Shown here: one piece after another, positions 55,483-64,000 of the stretch
Layout: each line of letters starts with the position of its first letter
Numbering within the stretch: the stretch's first letter is position 1
Notes under the pieces: model-generated
What the model was told of the DNA's origin: nothing
Databases searched by the model: none
What the model saw: only the letters and a program-made list of their open reading frames with translations
Position numbers and translations under genes: made by a program
Assembly: GCA_031216915.1 (NCBI GenBank)
Contig: CM062289.1
Location: 64,859,741 to 64,923,740 of the forward strand
Direction of reading: 5' to 3'
DNA length: 64,000 nt
From: Pictodentalium vernedei
Taxonomy: Eukaryota > Mollusca > Scaphopoda > Dentaliida > Dentaliidae

Positions 55483-56669
55483 ATGATTCATAGAGTCATT
55501 TCCTCTCCTCTAGCTTCAAAACTTGAGATGCGATAGAGGTCCAGGAGATCGCCATTCATCAAATGAATGCAAATGAAGATCAGGACTCTTTGGAGTGTTG
55601 TTCACATCTCAGTGAGAATTTGCAATGTTTTCATTAATATTCTGTCAAAAAAGGAAGGGCTGACTACATTGCTCCATACAAATGAGATATTCAGAAAGGG
55701 TAAAGAAAACCCATGTAACCAGGATTTTATAGTAGGGTGTGCCTAGCTAGTTTCGGGGATGGGGGCAGCGACAATGTTCAGGGCCCCACCGCTTCACCAC
55801 CTGGCGATAGTTGGTGCATTTATAGCAGACAGCATTAAACCCACAATAGGTGCTTCCCAACTGTTCCCTGTTGTGCCCTGTGCAGATTCTGGTAATCATG
55901 TAGGTTTCACAATCTACTGCAAATGTTGCCAGTGACTATCCATGGGTGTCGGACTGGAAGGAGGAGGGTGTGGGTCTGGAAATTATAAATACCCCCGCCT
56001 GCAGTTCCAGTGTGTTCAGATTGTGGGTACTTCACAAACAGAACTGGAATTGATAAATACGTAGTAAAATTAATTAGCCAGAGTTGTACCTCTCCCCCAC
56101 CTTCTGTATCATTTTTGGCGATAGCGCTGTAACCTAAGCACGTCTGAACAGGAGAACTTTAATTCTTCTCTTTTCTGAAATCTGAATAGCAAGAAATTGA
56201 TAAAATTCTGCTCCCATAGACCTAACTATCGCCCCCACCATCCGGACCTGGACAATTTTTGTTGTCTGTCGGAAAATTGTTAAAATGCTGGAACACCAGT
56301 ATTTTCACGGAAGGCAGTTATTTGACCAAAACGTTCGGAGGAATTCCTCTGAGCGGTTTGACCTGGACAGGAATGTATATCAATAACGACAAGTTCCAGA
56401 TTTTAGGCTGAACCGCGGAATTCATGAAAAATGGCAGATCCGCCAAACAAATAAGTATAGGATACTCGAGAAGTCATGGTGTACACAAAGACCTTCGTTT
56501 ATTATTGTTTTAAAGAATTAGTTTCGTTTACTATTGTTTTAAAGATGTATATTGACGGTCAACGACCCGGGTACACAGTCGGAACATTTTACATCTCCCC
56601 ACACCGTGTCAGAAAATTTCGTGATCCTACCTTCGCCGGCTAGCTTCAATTGATGACACTTAAATTGTA
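55483..56669. other. No gene recognised
   Basis: Unassigned DNA; probably intron or intergenic. Confidence 0.4.
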
Positions 56670-57244
56670 TTAACCCTTTACCTAACATGAAAAGCAGACG
56701 ACACTTGCAAACAAAATTTTTGAATAACTAATTTTTTTCATTTTTTTCTCAAAAACATAGGTTATGATCCCTCATTGGAACGAGCTCGACGTACTTTTAC
56801 ATATGGCAACGGTAGAAACCACAGGTGGTATGGATGATACACAAACTTAAACTCATAAATTTTCGCCGAAATTGTCGTCGTTCGTTGTATTACCATGGCA
56901 ACCAACAACCGAAAATGGGCCAGAACATACCTTATTTCAAATTGCTTGTATGTCTGAATCCCAGTAGCGATTTTTTAAATAATGGTCAACAATTGATAGC
57001 TCATGTTATAGCCGAACAGAAAATGTAAAAAACACAAAACACATTTTCGCTAGATTTTGCTGTAGATGGGTGTGAAGGAAGGTACCCTCAAATTTGTACG
57101 TAAAAGTAGCCTTTTGTCATTTTCGCCATTTTGCAAACAAATTTGTTTTTGAGCCAAAAAATGGAAAAAAAATAATGAAAATTAATTGGCAATTTTATGA
57201 ATAGCGCTAGCCGGTTTTGGCTGTTACGTTGGGTAAAGGGTTAA
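56670..57244. mobile_element. TTAA/CCCTTTACC MITE, longest copy (575 bp)
   Basis: TTAACCCTTTACCTAACATG at the left; TACGTTGGGTAAAGGGTTAA at the right. Both halves of the family are present, separated by about 370 bp of extra sequence (56793-57160) absent from other copies. The filler may be a remnant of the longer parental element; no transposase is visible in it. Confidence 0.85.
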
Positions 57245-57269
57245 TAATAAGTGACGTATCGCGCTATTA

Positions 57270-57627
57270 AGGCCATTTTATACTGGACGCGAACGCGGTC
57301 GCGACTCCGACCGCGGTGGTCGCATTTGTTTTATTAACACCAATTTTAATGGAGTCGTTCATACTAAAGGCGAACGCGAACGCGGCCCATTTTTTGTTCG
57401 CGCGGAAAACTGCGAAGATTGCCCCCAGAGCGAATTATTGGGAATTGTTCGCGCGAACAATTCTATTCAGCCAATCAGGTTGCGAGGTCAAAGGGCGTAC
57501 TATTTGATTGTTTATTAACACTGCGAATTTCTGCGCGAATCACCGCTTTCAGTATGAACGATAATTCGCGAGGAAAGTCGCGCGGAAATTCGCCGTGGTC
57601 GCGTTCGCCTCCAGTATAAAATGGCCT
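57270..57627. mobile_element. Harbinger/PIF-like MITE, CG-rich, 358 bp
   Basis: Terminal repeats AGGCCATTTTATACTGGA and complement, with the 3-bp target duplication TTA on both sides (57267-57269 and 57628-57630). This is the signature of the PIF/Harbinger superfamily. The interior is unusually rich in CGCG motifs (GCGAACGCG, TCGCGCG) compared with the AT-rich surroundings. Confidence 0.85.
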
Positions 57628-57859
57628 TTAGAGTTTACAAATTAAATTCATCGTACCGCCATTGAAAAGATCTACGAAAATTCTTTTTCTTATTTTCGAT
57701 GTAAAAATGATTCGCATTCGACGAACTCTGTACATGCCACTTATGTACTGATTAAGCATGGACTGATTTAATTATTAAATCAAATTTTCGAGAGTCCGGA
57801 TGTAAATAAGTTGTCTAGTTAAAAGAATACTTAACTATGAAAAATATTACTTGGGAAAA

Positions 57860-58162
57860 GTTATTTATTGGATGTAAGGTCACATATTTCTGCACAATGG
57901 CTAATCATGACCACGACAGTTTTACGGGTGGAGGAAGCTGGAGTACCCGGATAGAACACCGAGCCACGACGAGCAACTGTCATCTCTCCAACATACTAAC
58001 TCCACACAAGAAAGGTTGGCATTGGTCGAAGTTCAGTGCACCACCAACGTGCAGTTCGCCTTAGTACACAACGCCACCCTTACTTGAGGATAATGATTGC
58101 TCGGGGAAAGCACCTCTCGACTTGCAGCCTGCACCTCTACATACTGAGCCACCGCGCCCCCT
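57860..58162 (-). mobile_element. SINE, minus strand, with internal 21-bp duplication
   Basis: Reverse complement of the SINE family, head at about 58160 (CTACATACTGAGCCACCGCG on the plus strand). A phrase ACTTGAGGATAATGATTGCT near 58081 recurs as ACTTGGGGATAATGATTGCT just outside the head at 58163. It flanks the tRNA-like part. Confidence 0.85.
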
Positions 58163-58169
58163 ACTTGGG

Positions 58170-59389
58170 GATAATGATTGCTGAAAAACGTAGTTCACGG
58201 CAACTTATTTTCTCTCGCCGCAATTTTTTGGTCGCGGTCATAAAAATAACATTTTAGAATTTTCTGCACATAAATAAGAGAATTGTTTTGGTGAGTGCCC
58301 TTAGTTACGATTTGCAGTGATGAATGAGGCAAGGAATAAGGAAAGGCGTTGACTGTAGCTTTGCTGTTTGTCCTTGGTATCCGTTTGTATCCGTTTGTAT
58401 CACATTTTCTTCATACTTAGTCTGTGTGAAACACACGGACTATTGAGAAAAATGGTTTCTTTTTCTTTCTTTGTTCTTTTTTTTTTATTTTTCTTATTCT
58501 CTTGATTTCTGTCATGTCTTCACTTCCTTGTCAGCACGATAACTCGAAAACGAATTGTCCTATCTAGCACAAGTTCTCGGCCACCTATGTTTTTGCAGGT
58601 CGGTAGAGACCTTGAGTATGGCCCAGTCGGCCACAGGGTTTTCACAGCCTCTAATTTCCTGTAATTTATTTACACTGGAGACAAGGTAAACATTTAGAAG
58701 AATTAGCTGTCAAACATTAAATTTTATCTGCTATTTTAATCAGATGTCTGTCAGTTCCTCAAACCAAGGTGAGAGAAACCCTTTGCTTTGCAAGGTAAAG
58801 TATAAATTATTCAGTTCAATGCTTTTAACCCTCTCAAGACTTCAATGTGGGTTCCAAAGCTTTTGAGAATAATGATAACCCTTCCCATACTCACATTACT
58901 GCTCTAAACATCATTCAAATAAGTGGCAGGCAAAAAATTCCATTTCTGATTCCTTGCTTGAACCCACTGAATGCTGTACATATATGTTTTTTCTGGTTTC
59001 TTGGGAACATTTATCTGATTCCTGTATGACTATATTTAAATACTATTAACGCAAACTATTTCTGATTTCTTTAAAAATATTTCACCCCTAAAATGAAGCC
59101 TCCATAAATTCTCTTTCTGTTTTGTTTATTTCTGATGCTTTAACCCCTTTCACACAAACTTGGATTTACTGGATGCAGTCAGTTCTGATTCTCTATTGTT
59201 TCCTTCCTTTTTCCTTATTTTTCTTATTCTTCTGATTTCTGTCTTCTCTTCCCTTCCTTGTTCGCCCGATAACTATAAAACGAATTGTTCTATCTCACTG
59301 ATTTGAAGCATACTGATAGACAGACACAAGTTCTCGGCCATCTATGTTTTTCAGATTGGGGAACTAGGGATATCTGCAGGGGTGTTTTG
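58170..59389. other. Diffuse repeats, no gene recognised
   Basis: The phrase CGATAACTCGAAAACGAATTG ... ACAAGTTCTCGGCCACCTAT (58540-58590) recurs near 59270-59345 and, more diverged, 60355-60440. It is an interspersed repeat of unknown type. Confidence 0.45.
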
Positions 59390-59815
59390 AAAGTGGGTCA
59401 CGCCCATATCTCAGGAGTAGTATGACATGAACCTGGGACCAACAACAAATCAGTCGACACTCGACAGACGTTCAAAATATGAGTCAAGATCACTGAGGTC
59501 ACCCAGGGGTCATTGAGTGCAATTTTCAGAATGGCTGGAAATCACACTTTTTCATCCTCTAATGCATTCCCGAAGTTCATACATGTATTTTTTACAGTCA
59601 AAAACGTGGGCGTGGCCAAATGTTTTGAATGTTGGTCACGCTCATATCTCAAGCATGGTATGACGTATGGACCTGGGACCAACACTAAATGAGTCAAACC
59701 TCAATGGAGGTTCAAAATATGGGACCGGGTCGCTGAGGTCACCAGGGGTCATTGAGTGGAATTTTTTTAGAATTGCTGAAAATCACATTTTGGATCCCCT
59801 AATGCATTCCCTTGA
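59390..59815. repeat. Direct repeat pair, ~235 bp period
   Basis: TGTTTTGAA..GGTCACGC.CATATCTCA starts two units (about 59392 and 59621). Both include ACCTGGGACCAACA, GGTTCAAAATATG and GGGGTCATTGAGTG. A third diverged copy is at about 61470-61690. Not recognisably coding. Confidence 0.75.
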
Positions 59816-59990
59816 TCGAACCCTTTGAATCTGTGCACATATATGCCTTTTCTGTTTTTTTGGGGGAAAATTTATCTGATTCCTGAATGAATATCTTTAA
59901 AAACTATTAACGAAAACCTATTTCTGATTTCCTTAAAACTATTTTATCCCCCAAACTAAGCCTTCAAAGTATTCCAATTACATTCATAGA

Positions 59991-60288
59991 GGGGCGCGGT
60001 GGCTCAGTAGATAGGGGTGCAGGCTGCAAGCTGAGTGGTTGCCGGTTTGAATCCCACCATCACCCCGAATTGCCCACGGGGCTTTTTGTACTAGGTCGTA
60101 CTGCATATCGATGGCGCACTTGTCTTCAACCAATGCTAACCCTGCTTGTTTGGAGTTAGTATGTTTTTGGAGCCTGACAGTTGCTCGGTGGTTCTCCGTA
60201 GGCACTCCTGCTTCCACCACCCCTAACACTGTCCGACACGAGGTGGTCCTGGCTGTGAAAAGTGTCGTTAAAGCCCAATAACTGAATA
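59991..60288 (+). mobile_element. SINE, full length
   Basis: GGGGCGCGGTGGCTCAGTAG head with A box; the B box is degraded (CCGGTTTGAATCC). The target duplication ACATTCATAGA is at 59980-59990 and 60289-60299. Confidence 0.94.
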
Positions 60289-60517
60289 ACATTCATAGAA
60301 GGCATGCTTTGATGGTGTAGCTGGAATATTTATGTCTTCTATGCAGTTTGTCAACACGATAACCCAAATACAATCAATCCTATCTCAATATTTTTGTTAT
60401 ACTGATAGACTGCCACTAGTGCTTGGCTACCTATGATTTTGAGGAATGTGGGACCTTGCGCGTGCCTCTAGCGACTAAAAGATATTCACAGCTTCAACTT
60501 GTACTAACAAATGAGTT

Positions 60518-60554
60518 TTGCCACTGTGCATAAGTATATGACCATAAACACCAA

Positions 60555-60630
<76 letters not shown>
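60518..60630 (+). mobile_element. SINE 3'-end stub with expanded (TAAA)n tail
   Basis: Only the last ~43 bp of the SINE (GTGCATAAGTATATGACC) plus a long AAAT-type tail. The 13-bp target duplication TAACAAATGAGTT is at 60505-60517 and 60631-60643. A severely 5'-truncated retroposition event. Confidence 0.92.
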
Positions 60631-60633
<3 letters not shown>

Positions 60634-60982
60634 CAAATGAGTTCACTGAAGCAACAGCCATTATTTTAAACAGGAGAGAATTTCTCACAAACAAAGCAAT
60701 CAGAATGAAAGCTGAAACATTCACATAGAATAACATTGTATATTTAGTATCATGTTAGGAAATTCATCTCCAAACCATGTTGAATAAAGACCCCTTCACT
60801 TTTCAAACTATTTTTAAAATTTATTTATTCTCAATCATAACTCAGGACCAACAGGTTTCGAGATGGACAAACCTTTCATATAACTCATGGCTACAGAATG
60901 TTTTTTACGCTTTCTTTTCTGTAACATTTAATTCTATGTGTATTGGGACACCTTTTTGTGTACCTTCCAAAGAAAGGCATTC

Positions 60983-61127
60983 TTAACCCGTTACCCAACA
61001 TAACGACGAAATCCGGCCAGCGTTATTCACAGAAATTTCCATTCAATTTTCATTATTTTTTTCATTTTTGCTTGAAAAACATAGCTTATGACCTATCAAT
61101 GGAACTAGCTCTTTTTTAAAGGGTTAA
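60983..61127. mobile_element. TTAA/CCCTTTACC MITE, internally deleted
   Basis: TTAACCCGTTACCCAACATA left; AAAGGGTTAA right. TTAA at both ends. The left arm is nearly complete and the right arm is reduced to its tip. Confidence 0.8.
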
Positions 61128-62844
61128 AATGAAGTATTTGCAAGGAGTATTTTAACCTTCTCAAGATTTTAATATGGGTCCCGAAAATTTTATTTTGTGC
61201 AATTGAGAAAAATGCTAACCCTTTCCGTTCTCACAATGTTCCTCTAAACAAACATGAGCATCGATGGGACCTCGGTATGTTACCCATTCCAATGAGTCCT
61301 CAGATAGGCTCCTGGGGGCCTTTAAGGCCTTTTTACATCTATATTCTAACATTACTGAATTCTTTTACTCGCAATATATTTTCCAGAGGTACCATGTACC
61401 TTAACATTTTCTATCTAATATGAATATTTGCCATCATCTACAAATATGGCAGATCTGGAGTTGGCGGAGCCAATGTTTTTAAAGTGGTTTATGTTCATAC
61501 TTCAGGCTTGATACGACCTGTAGACATGGGACCTACACCGAATGAGTTGAAACTTGGTGAGGTTCAAAATGTGGTCCACCTCATTGCAGACAGCAGATGT
61601 CATTAGGCGCATGTTTTCAGAACTATTGGGAATTGTATTTTATAACAACTAATGCAATTCTGAAGATTATACATGTATCTCATCATTCAAATAAGTGGCA
61701 GAGCGATGTACTTTTAGAGGCAAATCTTCCGCTGGTTCAAGAAGTACACTTTTCTCTTTAAAGCCTTGTTACATTTTTACATCGAAACCTCTCCATGCGT
61801 ATTACGAACAGGTATTTGTCACACACATCTCAGGGAAAGCGTGTTGCTTCCATTTTCATCAGGATTTGCGAAAGCAAATTTGCTATGGATAAATCCTTAG
61901 CAATATGCACTGCTCGATGGCTTTAAGCAGAATGACTCGACGTAACGCCAGGCTGAAATTTATCTAGATGTGACATTGCAATGGTTCTTAAACAACTTTT
62001 CAGTTCTTGATCGGAGTTTTCTGTTTATTCCTTTATATGCTTAGAAGTCGAAAATTCTGGAAATAAAATCAGTCCATGAAATAAAAAAACACAATGCACT
62101 TCTCCATTGTAAAAAAATCCGATTGGTTGACTATTGTGTTATTTGATTGGTCGATAACTTGATCCATATTGAATGTAGGATCAATCGTACAGTCAGGACT
62201 GCTGGCAGGGACATGGTGACAGGGAGGGTGGGGATGGGGTGTTACCCACAATCTTAGCCAAAATTTCCTATTGTTGGAAATTCGAAGGGCAATTCATGAG
62301 TAGTTGAAAATTCCATTTATCTGGATTTTAGAACTTCTTTGCTGATGCTGATGTCTCCTTCACTTCCCAAATTCCAACTGTTACTATTTACAGTGTACAC
62401 AATATCGAGCTTCATAAATATGCATGATGTCAATCGGTACGAGATTTTTATAGTAGGTTTACTTATCGTAATAAAAAAAAATCCTCGAAATTTACTTCAA
62501 GAAAATCACATCCCGATTGAGCTTGAGCATTTGTATTCCATTCCCAGAATAATACCAAATAATAATAATAACCTGATAATTCTATCATATATGTGTTGGC
62601 ATTTCAGTTACTAGAATCAATTTTATGCCACCTTTCATGGCTTCATTTTAAAACTATTCTCGGTAGTGAATTTCCAACTGGAGGGGGGGGGGGTGGGGGT
62701 GGGGATGGGAGGAGGTTCCCATCCCGGTCCCTCCCTCTAGTTGGCAATTCAGTACCTTACACCCCCCCCCCCCCCCCATTCGGAAACCTCTAGCCACGTC
62801 CCTGCCTGCTGCTGGGGACGAAGAAAGTTATTAAAATGGATCAG
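61128..62844. other. No gene recognised
   Basis: Contains the third copy of the 59390 repeat (about 61470-61690) and poly-G/poly-C tracts at about 62682-62700 and 62762-62777. No domain recognised. Confidence 0.45.
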
Positions 62845-64000
62845 AAGCCCTACTCTCCCTTGATGTCTCCAAGGCAAGTGGCCCTGACAAAATAAGCCCA
62901 TGCCTTCTTAAAAAGTATTCGCCCAGTCTATGTAAACCGCTAACTGATTTGTTCAACCATTTGTTAGATAAAGCGATTTTTCCGGTCCAGTGGAAGCGAG
63001 ACAATGTCACACAAGTGTACAAAAAAGGAGATGCACATCTTGTAGAAAATTACCGACCTATTTACCTTACTGAGCTGTCTTAGCAAAGTATTTGAGAAAT
63101 GAATACATAAAAAGTGCTAGCATTTCTAAAAGACAACATGCTCCTGACACAGTCCTCTCCAATCAGGATTCCTGCTGACGGACTCCACTGTGCTTCAACT
63201 GACTGACATTTACCACACGTTCACTTCCGCACTTGATGCAGGAAAGGAAATCCGAAATGACTTTTGCGACGTAAGAAACGCTTTCGATAAGGTTTGGAAC
63301 AAGGAACTTCTTTGCAAACTTGAAAATTTTGGAATCACCGGTAACCTCCTGAGATGGTTCGAGTGTTACCTGAATCATAGACAGCAACGCGTTGTTAAAG
63401 ATTCTGTATCCTCATCCTGGACGAACTTGACTGCCCAAGGTTCTATACTCGGACCCCTTCTCTTTCTGGTTTATATAAATGATATAGTTCACGGTATCAA
63501 TAGCAACATTCGTCTCTTTGCTGACGACACTTGATTGTTGAGAACACCACCCTGGCAACTAATATAATTAGTAATGACATTAAGTTAACAGAAAATTGGT
63601 CAAAGACTTGGTTAGTGAATTTCAATCCTAATAAAACTGAAACAATGGTCATTTCAGGAAAAACCTGCACACCCACCACTGTCAATACAAACATTATAGA
63701 GGTATCACAACTTAAACACCTAGGAGTGGTGCTCAACAACAAGGGGACATGAAGAACCCATATCGATGAAATAACCGAGAAAGCTTGGCAGCGTATCAAC
63801 CTGATCAGACGCTTCAAGCGTTGGCTTGATTGCAAATTCCTAGACAAAATCTATTTCGCATATGTCCGCCCAATCCTTGAATACACCGATACCGTCTGGG
63901 ATAACTGTACAGCTGGGGAAGCCGACGAACTGGAGAAAATCCAAATTGAAGCGGCAAAAATTTTTACTGGGGGTACCATGAGAGCTAGTAAGCATCGCCA
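62845..64000 (+). pseudogene. Jockey-type LINE reverse transcriptase, truncated by window end
   Basis: Non-LTR retrotransposon RT in shifting frames. VTQVYKKGDAHLVENYRPI lies near 63010-63065. The palm core DVRNAFDKVWN is near 63270, with the first catalytic Asp. QGSILGPLLFLVYINDI is near 63440-63490, with Ala where the family usually has Pro before QGS. LFADDT with the catalytic Asp pair is near 63515-63530, followed by a TGA stop (63533-63535). The thumb/C-terminal part (WLVNFNPNKTETMV, later RPILEYTDTVWD) runs to the window edge. Stops and frameshifts mark it as inactive. The 5' part is not visible and the element continues past 64000. Confidence 0.9.

Noticed and set aside
1..64000. CRISPR array or bacterial operon
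   Set aside because: No regularly spaced identical repeats with unique spacers; introns, SINEs and LTR elements indicate a eukaryotic genome.

Overview
The window looks like nuclear DNA of a marine-invertebrate-type metazoan. It has one recognisable spliced host exon (an SLC22-type transporter), a tRNA-derived SINE family in at least seven copies, TTAA-flanked and Harbinger-like MITEs, Tc1-like transposons, Jockey-type LINEs, a Ty3/gypsy LTR retrotransposon and two Polinton/Maverick (adintovirus-type) elements. It is AT-rich, with long non-coding stretches and poly-C runs. I cannot name the species.

The centrepiece is a roughly 17 kb Polinton at 6656-23694, bounded by terminal inverted repeats of about 550 bp. 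All its genes lie on the + strand, in the order: protein-primed DNA polymerase B, BIR-domain protein, unknown, packaging ATPase, two small basic proteins (X1, X2), a conserved unknown, integrase with chromodomain, small membrane protein, penton-like minor capsid protein, pVI/pX-like basic protein, double-jelly-roll major capsid protein, two small ORFs, and an adenain-like cysteine protease. This is a complete replication, integration, packaging, capsid and maturation set. Nearly every large gene carries one or more stops or frameshifts, several in A-runs, so this copy is decayed (or its assembly has homopolymer errors). Several TATA-like boxes contain the stop codon of the preceding gene.

Layout: 1-2355, unassigned DNA with tandem duplications. 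2356-5519, a TTAA-flanked DNA transposon of 3.2 kb with no recognised gene. 5520-6655, unassigned. 6656-23694, the Polinton, followed directly by a stray inverted copy of its own terminus. 23833-26930, several short perfect hairpins. 26931-28591, a foldback element with a SINE in one arm. 29544-33080, remnants of a second, different Polinton, whose integrase is split by a Tc1-like element and whose body carries a SINE and a MITE. 33318-34470, a third Tc1 remnant and a SINE fragment. 36139-45283, a gypsy-type LTR retrotransposon on the minus strand with 1.2 kb LTRs and a CTAA target duplication. 46-52.5 kb, MITE, SINEs, decayed LINE (minus), CT microsatellite and a Tc1-like element. 52688-53611, a foldback element whose inverted repeats carry a short ORF and splice donor. 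53789-54210, the SLC22 exon. 54.7-62.8 kb, hairpin, MITEs and SINEs. 62845 to the end, a Jockey-type LINE reverse transcriptase running off the window.
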